64,000 nucleotides of DNA, from positions 1 through 64,000 of the forward strand of contig NZ_SNXY01000012.1 of assembly GCF_004362745.1 (NCBI RefSeq), given 5' to 3'. The notes under the pieces are model-generated. The model had not been told where the DNA came from, did not search any database, and saw only the letters and a list, made by a program, of their open reading frames with translations. This document shows, in pieces, positions 15,148-23,728 of the stretch. The translations under genes and the position numbers were made by a program. Source of the stretch: Oharaeibacter diazotrophicus. Its GTDB lineage: Bacteria; Pseudomonadota; Alphaproteobacteria; Rhizobiales; Pleomorphomonadaceae. The first letter of the stretch is position 1. The number at the start of each line of letters is the position of its first letter.

Positions 15148-17415
15148 TCAGGGGCTCTGCCGTTCGCGCTGGCCGATCGACCACAGCCGCGAGCGCAGGT
15201 CCTCGGCGACGGTCTGGGCGTCCTCGCCGTCGTGGATGACGACCGGCTTGATCAGGACGACGAGTTCGGTGCGCTCGCCCTTCTTGGAGGTGTCGCCGGC
15301 GGCGTCGCGCAGGATCGGGATCCGGTTGACGAGCGGCAGGCCGGTGCGGCCGTTGTCCTTGGACGAGGTGATCAGGCCGGCGAGCACCACGGTCTGGCCG
15401 GAGACCACCGAGATGCGCGAGGACACCTTGCGCTGCGAGAAGGTCGGACCGAGCTTGTTGGACTGGTCGGCGACGTTCGATATCTCCTGGTCGATGCTCA
15501 TCGTGACGGCGCCGTTGTCGCCGATCCGCGGCGTCACCTTCAGGATGATGCCGGTGTTGCGGTACTCGATCTCGTTGACCGTGACCGCGTTCGAGGTGTC
15601 GTTGCTGGTGCGCTGGGACACCTGGATCGGTACCGAGTTGCCGACCTGGAGGTTGGCGGTCTGATTCTCCATCACCACCAGCGAGGGCGACGACAGGATT
15701 TCGACGTCGGTGACCTTGTCGAGCGCCGAGATGATCATGTCGGGATCGGAGGCGGCGCCGAGCAGGAAGTTGAAGCCCGGCAGCGTGCGGGTCAGCGTCG
15801 AGGCCTCGGAGTTCTGGAAGTTGACGCCGGCGTCGCCCGACTGGAAGTAATACTTCACGCCGTATTGCAGCGTGGTGTTGAGCTTGACCTCGGCGATGGT
15901 CGCCTGGATCGCGACCTGGAGCGGCGGCACGTCGAGTTCGCGCAGGGTCGCCTGGATCTTCCGGAAGGTGTCGCCGTCGGCGAACACGACCACCGAGTTG
16001 TTGGTGGGGTCGGCGCTGATGCGCACGGCCGTGTTCGCGCCCTCGTTGCCCTGACGGGTGAGGTCGATCACGTCGGGCGAGGCCGAATCGGAGGCAGAGG
16101 TGCCCGACTGGTCGCCGCCCCCGCTGTCCTCGCCGGCGCCGGTGACGTTGTCGATCGGGGTCTCGCCGGTCTGGCTCGGATCGGTCGACTGCGTCGGGTC
16201 GGTGCCCCCGGCGGTGGAGCTACCGGAGATCGGCGAGCCGGTCGTCGAGCCCGAGCCCGAGGTGCCACTGCCGCCGCCGGACGTGCCCTGCTGGCCTCCG
16301 GTCGACAGCGAGGTGTCGGCCGAGATGCCGAACAGGGTGCCGACGATCTTGGCCAGTTCCTTGGAATCGCGGTACTTCGCCCGGTAGATGAAGACGTTGC
16401 CCTCGCCGTCGGCGTTCTCCTGGTCGAGCCGGCGGACCCAGGTCTCGGCGCGGCGGATCAGGGTCTGGTTCGACGACACCGCCAGCACGGCGCGCAGGCG
16501 CTTGATCGGCTTGAACTGGATCGCGCCGTTGGCGTTGCCGTTGGCGCCGCTGTCGAAGACGCGCTCGAGCTCGGAGACGATCGCGTCAGGCTGGGCCCGC
16601 TTCAGCTCGAGGATGGCGACCGACTGGTTCGCCATCCAGTCCTCGTCGAAGGACAGCACGGTCTGCACCACCTCCTCGCGCTTCGGCCCGGGGCCGGAGA
16701 TGACGAGGGCGTTCTTGGTCCGGTCGATCCGCAGGCTCTCGGCGTCGGTGACGAAGCCGCCGAGCAGTCGCGAGATCGCCTGCACCGAGACGAAGCGCAG
16801 CGGCACGATCGAGACGCCGTAGCCGGGGCTGGAGCGGCGGCCGACGTCGACGGCGCCGGCCGCCGGCAGCAGCGGGCCGACCCGGTAGACGCCGCCGGAC
16901 TTCGTCAGCGAGAAGCCCTGGCTGGAGAGTACGGTCTCGAGCGTCGACAGCAGCTCGTTTCGGCTCACGGGGCGCGCCGAGGAGATCGAGGTGGTGCCGG
17001 CGACGTCGGGCGAGATGGTGTAGTTGAGGCCGAGCGCCTCGCCGAGCACGGCGTGAACCACGTCGCGGATCTCGGCGTTGTCGAAGTTGAGGCGGTAGGC
17101 GTCGGGCTGCGAGGCGCCGGTGGCCTCGCCCGCCGCGGGGTCCGTCGCCGCGCCGGTGCGGGCGCCGGCCGCGGCGGTGCCGTCGGCGGCATAGGCGCCG
17201 GGTCCGAAGATCTGCGAACGGCCGGAGCCGCCGCCCCCGACGGGGATCAGGCCCTGCGGCTCCCTGGCGGAGGGCTTGGGCTTGCGGGCACGCAGGTCGC
17301 CGAACACGCCGCCCTCGAACACCGAGCCGCGGCTGTCCGGCTCGCTGTCGAGGCTGGCGCACGAGACGACCCCTGCGAGGCCGACGATCACGAGCAGGAG
17401 CCGCAATGCCCACAT
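15148..17415 (-). CDS. gspD: Type II secretion secretin GspD, predicted lipoprotein
   Basis: A protein of 755 residues that forms the outer-membrane channel. The N-terminus is a lipoprotein signal with lipobox VVSC at residues 16-19. An N0 domain starts near 105 (YRLNFDNAEIRDVVHAVLGEAL). Further N domains follow, and the secretin core from about 510 has VEILSSPSLVVMENQTA and the VPI and RTGLPL motifs. Between N2 and N3, at about residues 365-450, is a Gly/Ser/Thr/Asp-rich low-complexity insert. A built-in lipid anchor suggests the secretin needs no separate pilotin; no pilotin gene is in the window. It is first in its operon and divergent from gspE. Confidence 0.93.
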   Translation of the reverse strand: MWALRLLLVIVGLAGVVSCASLDSEPDSRGSVFEGGVFGDLRARKPKPSAREPQGLIPVGGGGSGRSQIFGPGAYAADGTAAAGARTGAATDPAAGEATGASQPDAYRLNFDNAEIRDVVHAVLGEALGLNYTISPDVAGTTSISSARPVSRNELLSTLETVLSSQGFSLTKSGGVYRVGPLLPAAGAVDVGRRSSPGYGVSIVPLRFVSVQAISRLLGGFVTDAESLRIDRTKNALVISGPGPKREEVVQTVLSFDEDWMANQSVAILELKRAQPDAIVSELERVFDSGANGNANGAIQFKPIKRLRAVLAVSSNQTLIRRAETWVRRLDQENADGEGNVFIYRAKYRDSKELAKIVGTLFGISADTSLSTGGQQGTSGGGSGTSGSGSTTGSPISGSSTAGGTDPTQSTDPSQTGETPIDNVTGAGEDSGGGDQSGTSASDSASPDVIDLTRQGNEGANTAVRISADPTNNSVVVFADGDTFRKIQATLRELDVPPLQVAIQATIAEVKLNTTLQYGVKYYFQSGDAGVNFQNSEASTLTRTLPGFNFLLGAASDPDMIISALDKVTDVEILSSPSLVVMENQTANLQVGNSVPIQVSQRTSNDTSNAVTVNEIEYRNTGIILKVTPRIGDNGAVTMSIDQEISNVADQSNKLGPTFSQRKVSSRISVVSGQTVVLAGLITSSKDNGRTGLPLVNRIPILRDAAGDTSKKGERTELVVLIKPVVIHDGEDAQTVAEDLRSRLWSIGQRERQSP

Positions 17416-17580
17416 AACGAACGGTGCCCCTCAGGCGATCCGACGACTGCGCCCGGATCCACGGCGCGCGAACGATACACCGGACGGATGGGTCCTTCCG
17501 GCCATATTGCTCCGCTCCCGTCCGATATGTCCCGGAGCTTCACCGTTTTTCAACATGTGTGTCGTCGCGGACGCATCGCA

Positions 17581-17625
17581 TCGACCCCCGACGGGGTGGC
17601 GGCGGGGTCGATTTGCGTCGACCCC
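17581..17625. promoter_or_regulatory. Triple TCGACCCC palindrome between gspD and gspE
   Basis: TCGACCCC occurs at 17581-17588 and 17618-17625, and its inverse GGGGTCGA at 17604-17611. The last two form a hairpin or operator with a six-base spacer (TTTGCG). The cluster is 86 bases upstream of gspE and 166 bases upstream of gspD, in a 295-base divergent region with no gene. It may be a binding site for a regulator of both T2SS units. No convincing -35/-10 pair was found. Confidence 0.35.
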
Positions 17626-17710
17626 GGGTGCCGTCTATCTCTACGGGACGGTGGGCGCCGGGGCGCGTTCCGCCGCGGGTTCGGGGCGGTCTCGAGGAGG
17701 CGGGCGGGGC

Positions 17711-19393
17711 ATGGCGGCGATCGAGAGTCCGGTTCGGGACGGCGGCTTCATCACCTTCCTGCGCGACCGCGGCATCCTCAACGACGCCTCCGGTCCGCGC
17801 GCGGACCGCGCCGACCTCGAATCACTCTGGCGCTCCGGCGTCGCCACCGGCGCCGAACTCGCCGACGCGGCGGCCGAGTTCCACGGTCTGAGGCGGGCGA
17901 GTTTCGCGGAGCTGTCGCAGCGTCCGCCGGCCTTCCAGGACCTGTCGCGGCGCTATCTGCGCGAGGCCGCGATCTTCCCGTTCTCGCAGGACGGCCGCGC
18001 CGTGCTCGCCGTCGCCGACCCGGCCCGGCGCGAGCCGGTCGAGGCGGTGCGGCTCGCCCTCGGCGGCGAGGCGGAGCTGGTCGTCGTCACCTTCGACGAG
18101 GTCGACCTCCTGTTCGAGCGCGCCGGCGCCGAGGAGCCGGCCGTCGAGCCCGATCTCGCCGACGCCGGCGAGGGCGAGGCGGCGGTCGCCCTGTCGGACA
18201 GCGTCGAGGCGCTGCAGGACCTCGCCCGCGGCGCCCCGATCGTGCGGACGATCGACCAGATGCTGGAGCGCGCGCTCGAGGCGGGCGCCACCGACATCCA
18301 CGTCGAGACCGGGCGCGACAACCTCCGGGTCCGCTTCCGCGTCGACGGCTATCTCCGGCCCGACCAGAGCTTCCCGAAGCATCTGGCGCCGGCGATCATC
18401 TCGCGCATCAAGATCCTCGCCTCGCTCGACATCGCCGAGCGCCGTCTGCCGCAGGACGGCCGCGCCAACATCCGGATCGGCAACCAGGAGGCCGACCTGC
18501 GCGTCGCGATCGCGCCGACGCTCTACGGCGAGACGGCGGTGCTGCGCATCCTGCTCAAGGACACCCGCCTGCTCGAACTCGGCCGCATCGGCATGACCGA
18601 GGCGGACCAGCGCATCTTCGAGAGTCTGATCGAGGAGCCGCACGGCATCGTCATCGTCACCGGCCCGACCGGCTCGGGCAAGACGACGACGCTCGCCACG
18701 GCGATGTCGATGCTGAACGACCCGACCCGCAAGATCATCACGGTCGAGGACCCGATCGAGTACCAGCTGCCGGGCATCCACCAGACCCAGATCCGCGCCC
18801 AGATCGGCCTGACCTTCGCGGCGGCGCTGCGCTCGTTCCTGCGCCACGACCCGGACGTGATCATGGTCGGCGAGATGCGCGACGGCGAGACCGCCAGCAT
18901 CGGCATCCAGGCGGCGCTGACCGGGCATCTGGTGCTGACGACGCTGCACACCAACACCGCCGCCGACGCGGTGATCCGCCTCGCCGACATGGGCGTCGAG
19001 CCCTACCTGATCGCCTCGACGCTGCGCGGCGTGCTCGGCCAGCGCTTGGTGCGGCGGCTGTGCGAGCGCTGCAAGCGGCCCGACGCGCGCGAGGCCGACA
19101 TCGCCGAGGGACTCGCCGAGACGCGCGGGTTCCGGATGGATCCGTCCTGGGTGTTCCACGGACCGGTCGGCTGCGAGGCCTGCGGCCACACCGGCTACCG
19201 CGGCCGCGTCGGCATCTTCGAGGCGATGCGCGTCGACGGCGAGCTGCGCCACCACATCCGCCACGAGCCGGATCCGCAGAAGATCCTGGAGATCGCGCGT
19301 GCGGGCGGCATGACCTCGATGCTGGAGGACGGCCTTATGAAGTCCGGCCTCGGCGTCACCTCGATGGAAGAGGTGCTCCGGACGACCGGCTGA
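17711..19393 (+). CDS. gspE: Type II secretion ATPase GspE
   Basis: A cytoplasmic ATPase of 560 residues that drives pseudopilus assembly. N1E-like domains occupy residues 1-145. The N2 domain starts near 180 (DQMLERALEAGATDIHVE). Walker A is GPTGSGKTTT near 318, the Asp box is EDPIEYQLPGIHQ, Walker B is DPDVIMVGEMRD, and the His box is LTTLHTN. The zinc-binding tetracysteine motif is intact (CERC near 453 and CEAC near 491). The start is the ATG at 17711, with GAGGAGG ten bases before it. It is transcribed away from gspD, unlike the usual gspC-D-E order. Confidence 0.94.
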   Translation: MAAIESPVRDGGFITFLRDRGILNDASGPRADRADLESLWRSGVATGAELADAAAEFHGLRRASFAELSQRPPAFQDLSRRYLREAAIFPFSQDGRAVLAVADPARREPVEAVRLALGGEAELVVVTFDEVDLLFERAGAEEPAVEPDLADAGEGEAAVALSDSVEALQDLARGAPIVRTIDQMLERALEAGATDIHVETGRDNLRVRFRVDGYLRPDQSFPKHLAPAIISRIKILASLDIAERRLPQDGRANIRIGNQEADLRVAIAPTLYGETAVLRILLKDTRLLELGRIGMTEADQRIFESLIEEPHGIVIVTGPTGSGKTTTLATAMSMLNDPTRKIITVEDPIEYQLPGIHQTQIRAQIGLTFAAALRSFLRHDPDVIMVGEMRDGETASIGIQAALTGHLVLTTLHTNTAADAVIRLADMGVEPYLIASTLRGVLGQRLVRRLCERCKRPDAREADIAEGLAETRGFRMDPSWVFHGPVGCEACGHTGYRGRVGIFEAMRVDGELRHHIRHEPDPQKILEIARAGGMTSMLEDGLMKSGLGVTSMEEVLRTTG

Positions 19394-19403
19394 GTTCGTG
19401 GCC

Positions 19404-19428
19404 GACCGCCGGCGGCGGGCCGGCGGTC
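19404..19428. terminator. GC-rich hairpin between gspE and the DUF1150 gene
   Basis: Arms of ten bases (GACCGCCGGC and GCCGGCGGTC) enclose a five-base loop. It lies between two convergent stops 45 bases apart, so a shared terminator is likely. There is no T-run. Confidence 0.45.
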
Positions 19429-19438
19429 CGGACGGGGC

Positions 19439-19711
19439 TCAGTGCACGCTCACCGTGGTGAGGTCGGCTTCCTGGGCGTTGGCGAGCGCGGCCTCGCGGC
19501 TGTCGGTCAGCATGATCGGCGTGCCGTCGGCGGCGAGCAGTGCCCACAGCTTCAGGCCGGGGGCGAGATGCGGCGCGCCGGGGAACAGCGAACCGACGTC
19601 GTCGGAATCGATCTTGCGGATGTAGGCGACCTTGCCGTCGCCTAGCTGCAAGAAGGCCGCGTCGGGCATGATCGCCCGCTCGGCGTGGTGGTGATGCTCC
19701 TGGTCGTTCAT
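19439..19711 (-). CDS. DUF1150 family protein
   Basis: A protein of 90 residues. FLQLGDGKVAYIR near residue 20 and LKLWALLAADGTPIMLTDSREAALANA near 53-80 are the conserved lines of DUF1150, a small alphaproteobacterial family usually encoded beside hsp20. The N-terminus has a His run (HHHH). Function is unknown; the gene order suggests a heat-shock or proteostasis link. It lies 271 bases downstream of hsp20. That gap holds a small hairpin near 19861-19880 and nothing else I can support. Confidence 0.85.
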   Translation of the reverse strand: MNDQEHHHHAERAIMPDAAFLQLGDGKVAYIRKIDSDDVGSLFPGAPHLAPGLKLWALLAADGTPIMLTDSREAALANAQEADLTTVSVH

Positions 19712-19982
19712 GACGCACCTCCTCGGGGTCCCGCCGTGACGTGGCCGGGAACCGCTGGACTGTCCGGTCGGTGGTCCGTCGCGCGCCGGTCTTTCGGCCG
19801 GCGTGGGCGGGTGCCGGGCCCGCGGCGAGCATGTCGCCGTGCGCCCGACGGGAACGCATTCCGATCTTACGGTCGGAACGCTTACGTGGATGTTGACGTT
19901 CGGGTGTCCGCCCCGCCCACGAGAGGGAACGGGCCGTGCGGTGCGACGGTTCCGCCGCGGGGATCGGACCTTCGGACCGCCG

Positions 19983-20408
19983 TCAGTCGCGGGCGGAGAT
20001 CTCGATCTTGCGGACGATCCGCTCGGGCTGCGGGCGGGTGAGGTCGATCGAGAGCAGGCCGTCCTTGAGGTCCGCGCCCTTGATCTCGATGCCCTCGGCC
20101 AGCACGAAGGTGCGCTGGAACTGCCGCGCGGCGATGCCGCGGTGGAGGAAGTGCCGCGCCTTGTCCTCGACCTGACGGCCGCGGATGATCAGCTGGTTCT
20201 CCTCCACCGAGACGTCGAGCTGGTCGCGGGTGAAGCCGGCCACCGCGAGGGTGATGCGGATCACGTCGCCGGCGCCGTCGCCGGGGATGCGCTCGATGTT
20301 GTAGGGCGGATAACCGTCGTTGGTGGCCTTGGCCACCCGGTCGAGCGCCCGCTCGATGTCGTCGAAGCCCAGCAGGAACGGGCTCTGGAAAGTTGTCAAA
20401 CGCGTCAT
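19983..20408 (-). CDS. Small heat-shock protein, Hsp20/IbpA type
   Basis: A holdase chaperone of 141 residues that keeps unfolded proteins soluble. The alpha-crystallin domain spans about residues 37-130 (YNIERI, ITLAVAGFTRDQLDV, LIIRGRQ, ARHFLHRGIAARQFQRTF). The opening FQSPFLLGFDDIERAL is the usual start of rhizobial class A small heat-shock proteins. The ATG at 20408 has GAGGA nine bases upstream. The Shine-Dalgarno is partly held in a hairpin. DUF1150 lies downstream in the same direction. Confidence 0.9.
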   Translation of the reverse strand: MTRLTTFQSPFLLGFDDIERALDRVAKATNDGYPPYNIERIPGDGAGDVIRITLAVAGFTRDQLDVSVEENQLIIRGRQVEDKARHFLHRGIAARQFQRTFVLAEGIEIKGADLKDGLLSIDLTRPQPERIVRKIEISARD

Positions 20409-20417
20409 CGATCAAAG

Positions 20418-20435
20418 TCCTCGCTCGGGAAGCGA
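20418..20435 (-). promoter_or_regulatory. Possible thermosensor hairpin over the hsp20 ribosome-binding site
   Basis: On the minus strand TCGCT-TCCCG-AGCGA forms a five-base-pair hairpin (20421-20435), and the AGCGA arm runs into the Shine-Dalgarno GAGGA (20418-20422). Rhizobial small heat-shock genes often have ROSE elements whose last hairpin masks this site. The hairpin here is short and I did not find the rest of a ROSE element. Confidence 0.3.
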
Positions 20436-20561
20436 CCTTGACGTTGCGCCGGACCCTGGCGGCGTCCGGCCGGCCCCGAGGGGCACGACGCGAATATGGC
20501 GAGCCCCTCCCGGGACTTCAAGGCGAGGCCGCGGGAGCGGCCCCGGGGAGGGGAAAGGGGA

Positions 20562-21470
20562 TCACGCGTCGGCGAGCGCGAGGGCGGTCGCGGCGTCGAT
20601 CGGGCGGTCGACGAAGAGCAGCCGGTTGCCGGAGGGGTCGACCGCGGCGGTCGCGGGACCGGCGTCCGCGCCGAGGCCGGCGGCGGCGAGGCGGGCGGCA
20701 TGGGCCGCGCGCGCGGCCGGCGCCATGGTGACGGTGGCGTGGCGAAGGCCGGTCGCGCCGGCCACGCGGGTGCCGCCGGCGCTCTCCCAGGCGTTGAGGC
20801 CGAAGTGGTGGTGGTAGCCGCCGGCCGCGACGAACAGCGCGGACGGATAGCCCTCCTCGGTCGCCTCGAAGCCGAGGGTGTCGACGTAGAAGCGGCGCGT
20901 CGCCGCGACGTCGGCGACCTTGAGGTGGACGTGGCCGACCACGGTGCCGGCCGGCAGGCCGTCGAAGCGCCGGCCGACGGCGTCGCCGTCGGCGAGCACG
21001 CCGGCGATGTCGAAGGGCGAATTGTCCATGTGGATCCGGCCGTCGCGCCGGGGCCACTCGGCGCGGGGACGGTCGCGGTAGACCTCGATGCCGTTACCCT
21101 CGGGGTCGGCGAGATAGGTCGCCTCGGAGACGAGGTGGTCGGAGGCGCCCTGCAGGCGCGCGCCGACGGCGGCGGTGTGGCGCAGCCAGCGGCCGAGGTC
21201 GGCGCGCGCGGGCAGCAGGATCGCGACGTGGTAGAGGCCGGGCGCGCGGCGTCCGGCGAGCGGGGCGTCGGGCGCGCCGACCAGGGTGACGAGCGGCGTG
21301 CCGTCGGCGGCGCCGAGCACGACGGCGCGCCCATCCTCGGCGAGCGGGACCATGCCGAGCACGTCGCGGTACCAGGCCGCGACGCGGGCGCGGTCGCGCA
21401 CGGTCAGGGCGACGGGGCCGACGGCGGTGGCGGCGTCGATGGCGGCGGCGGTGTGCGGCGCGGTGTCCAT
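20562..21470 (-). CDS. VOC family protein (glyoxalase/extradiol-dioxygenase fold), CatE-like
   Basis: A protein of 302 residues with two vicinal-oxygen-chelate domains, at about residues 15-130 (VGPVALTVRDRARVAAWYRDVLGM) and 165-285 (VGHVHLKVADVAATRRFYVDTLGF). The sequence YHVAILLPAR, LADPEGNGIEVYRDRP and GYHHHFGLNAWE are typical of the catechol-2,3-dioxygenase-like CatE group. The His and Glu metal ligands appear kept, so a metal-dependent ring-cleaving or isomerising enzyme is possible. Substrate is unknown. It is the first gene downstream of the LuxR-type regulator, 169 bases away, and may be under its control. Confidence 0.8.
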   Translation of the reverse strand: MDTAPHTAAAIDAATAVGPVALTVRDRARVAAWYRDVLGMVPLAEDGRAVVLGAADGTPLVTLVGAPDAPLAGRRAPGLYHVAILLPARADLGRWLRHTAAVGARLQGASDHLVSEATYLADPEGNGIEVYRDRPRAEWPRRDGRIHMDNSPFDIAGVLADGDAVGRRFDGLPAGTVVGHVHLKVADVAATRRFYVDTLGFEATEEGYPSALFVAAGGYHHHFGLNAWESAGGTRVAGATGLRHATVTMAPAARAAHAARLAAAGLGADAGPATAAVDPSGNRLLFVDRPIDAATALALADA

Positions 21471-21639
21471 GGGGTCTCGTCCCTTCGCGGGGCCGGATGC
21501 GCCTCCGTCGGAGGCGCCGGAACCGGCAGCGTCCCTTCCCGGATAGCCCGCGCCCGCGCGGGGCGGGAGATCTCGCCCGGTGGAAACGCCGTTCGACGGG
21601 CGTGAACAGTCCGGCGAAACGCTGGCTCGACGTTCAGCG

Positions 21640-22758
21640 TCAGAGCCTGAACAGCGGTGTGATCCGCTCGACGAGGCGCACCAGCTCGCCCTGGCGGCCG
21701 ACGTCGAGCTTGGCGAACACCTTCTTCAGAACGGTGCGGACGGTCTCCTCGGAGAGGGACAGTTCCTCGGCCGCACGGGCGGGCACCAGACCGCCGCCGA
21801 CCAGTTCGGCGACGCGGGCCTCGCCGGCGGTCAGGCCGGCCTGCATCAACGCCGCGGCGACGCCGCCGCCACCCTCCAGCGGATCGTTGACCATCACCAG
21901 CGCGTGGCGCCGGCGCGGATCGTCGTCGCCGGCCCGCGGCAGCGGGACGACGCGCAGGTAGACCGGCAGCCGGCTGTCGGGGCGGGGCAGGGCGAGGAAG
22001 TCGGGGTGGCCGCTCGCGGTGCGCGCGAGGGCGTCGGCGACCATGGCCTCGAAGGCGGTCTGGACCGCGGCGACGCGGAAGCGCGGCTTCGGCCGCGCGA
22101 GCGCCAGATGGCCGGCGACGAGGCGTTCGAAGGCGGCGTTGGCGACCAGCACCGCGCCACGGCCGTCGAGCACGGCGGCGCCGAAGCCGAGCCGGCCGAG
22201 CGCCTCGGCGAGTTCGTTTCCGGCCGTCGCCAGCCCCCCGAGCCGGGTCGTCAGCAGCATCGCCCGCGACAGGTGGCGCGACAGCCGCTCGAAGTCGACC
22301 CGGCGGGCCCGGTCGATCTCGTCGACGTCGGTCGGGAACTGGATCGAGACGGTGAGGCGGTCGCCCTCGGCGGTCGCCGCGACGAGGCAGAGCAGGTGGC
22401 GCATGCCGTGGTCGCGCCGGAACTCCTGGTAGAAGGGATCGGCGCGAAAGGCTTCGGTGGAGAAGATGTCGAGGTCGGAGAAGACGCCCTTGAGCCGGCT
22501 GCGGAAGGCCTCGGCGCCGATGCTGTCGTGGCGGCACCAGTGCGCCACGTAGTCGGGCACGGCGCCCTGCAGGGCCGGGCTGACCGCCGCGACGTCGGCC
22601 GCGTCGACCGCGTGCAGGATCATGGTGGCGCCGACGCCGCCGAAGGCCTCGGCGAGCGCCTGCAGGGTGTCGTTCCACGTGCCCGGATCCGCCGCCGCGG
22701 CATAGACGCGGTCGACGAGATCGAGCATCTCCTGCTCGCGCAGGTGCCCCCGCTCCAT
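21640..22758 (-). CDS. LuxR-type helix-turn-helix transcriptional regulator
   Basis: A protein of 372 residues. The C-terminal 65 residues are a LuxR/FixJ DNA-binding domain (LTAGEARVAELVGGGL, then RAAEELSLSEETVRTVLKKVFAKLDV). The upstream 300 residues have no recognised autoinducer-binding or receiver domain. Around residues 195-290 a PAS-like line (GAAVLDGRGAVLVANAAFERLV) is visible. This layout is common in orphan LuxR regulators of Hyphomicrobiales. No luxI-like gene is in the window. Likely targets are the neighbours (VOC protein, polyol dehydrogenase or T2SS), but this is inference. Confidence 0.8.
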   Translation of the reverse strand: MERGHLREQEMLDLVDRVYAAAADPGTWNDTLQALAEAFGGVGATMILHAVDAADVAAVSPALQGAVPDYVAHWCRHDSIGAEAFRSRLKGVFSDLDIFSTEAFRADPFYQEFRRDHGMRHLLCLVAATAEGDRLTVSIQFPTDVDEIDRARRVDFERLSRHLSRAMLLTTRLGGLATAGNELAEALGRLGFGAAVLDGRGAVLVANAAFERLVAGHLALARPKPRFRVAAVQTAFEAMVADALARTASGHPDFLALPRPDSRLPVYLRVVPLPRAGDDDPRRRHALVMVNDPLEGGGGVAAALMQAGLTAGEARVAELVGGGLVPARAAEELSLSEETVRTVLKKVFAKLDVGRQGELVRLVERITPLFRL

Positions 22759-22846
22759 CGGTGTCCGGATCCCGTTTCCCCCCGGACCGTCACTATCTCG
22801 CGGATGGCGGCGGGCGGCAACCCTGCGCGCGGAACAGGTTGCCTCG

Positions 22847-23617
22847 TCAGTTCATGCAGTTCCCGCCGTCGACGTTGAGCGTCTGGGCGACGACGTAGTC
22901 GGAATCGGCGCTGGCGAGGAACACGGCGGCGCCGGCGAGGTCGTCCGGCCGGCCCATGCGGCCGTAGGGGACGGCGGCGCCGACCTCGCGCTTCTTGGCG
23001 CCGATCGGCAGGCCCTCGCGGGCGGCGAACAGGGCGTCGACGTGGTCCCACATCGGCGTGTCGATCACGCCGGGGGCGATGGCGTTGACGTTGATGCCGT
23101 GGCGGATCAGGTCGAGACCGGCGGACTGGGTCAGCGAGATCACCGCCGCCTTGGTGGCGCAATAGACCGCGCCGAGCGGCTCGCCGCGCCGGCCGGCCTG
23201 GCTCGACATGTTGACGATCTTGCCGCCGCGGCCGCGCGCGATCATCGCCCTCGCCACCGCCTGGAGCGTGAAGAACAGGCCCTTGACGTTGATGTCGAAC
23301 AGCTTGTCCCAGCCGGGGCGCGTCACCTCGACCACCGGCGCGAGGTCGTAGACGGCGGCGTTGTTGACCAGCACGTCGATGCCGCCGGCGCGGGCGACGA
23401 CGGTGTCGACCATGGCGTCGATGCTGGCGGGGTCGGTGACGTCGAGACGGACGGCGAACGCGCCGCCGCCGATCGCGGCGGCGGTGGCGGCGGCCTCGTC
23501 GGCGAGCACGTCGGCGACCACCACCACGGCGCCCTCGCGTCCGAAGGCCTCCGCCATCGCCCGGCCGATGCCGCGCGCGCCACCGGTGACGATGGCCACC
23601 TTGTTCTCGAGTTTCAT
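22847..23617 (-). CDS. SDR polyol dehydrogenase, sorbitol dehydrogenase (SmoS)-like
   Basis: A short-chain dehydrogenase of 256 residues. It has the cofactor loop TGGARGIG (residues 11-18), Asp36 for NAD preference, NNAA (85-88), and the catalytic set Asn110, Ser139, Tyr152 and Lys156. Much of the chain reads like SmoS of Rhodobacter (ASQAGRRGE-like region, VYCATKAAVISLTQSAGL, GINVNAIAPGV, DYVVAQTLNVDGGN), so oxidation of sorbitol or a related polyol to a ketose is likely. The ATG at 23617 is preferred to one ten codons upstream. It usually sits with an ABC polyol transporter, which is not present here. Confidence 0.85.
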   Translation of the reverse strand: MKLENKVAIVTGGARGIGRAMAEAFGREGAVVVVADVLADEAAATAAAIGGGAFAVRLDVTDPASIDAMVDTVVARAGGIDVLVNNAAVYDLAPVVEVTRPGWDKLFDINVKGLFFTLQAVARAMIARGRGGKIVNMSSQAGRRGEPLGAVYCATKAAVISLTQSAGLDLIRHGINVNAIAPGVIDTPMWDHVDALFAAREGLPIGAKKREVGAAVPYGRMGRPDDLAGAAVFLASADSDYVVAQTLNVDGGNCMN

Positions 23618-23728
23618 GAATTCGGATTCCGCGATCGATTGCCGCACGCCGCGACGGCGCGCGGGGCGGACGCTAGGAGCGGCGTCGCGGCGCTGTCAAG
23701 CCGGCGGCAGCGCCACCGGCGCCGTCGG

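Noticed and set aside
14857-19461. Very long plus-strand open frame across gspO, gspD and gspE
   Set aside because: It runs antisense to gspD and out of frame with gspE, both of which carry unmistakable family motifs. Stop codons are simply rare in GC-rich DNA.
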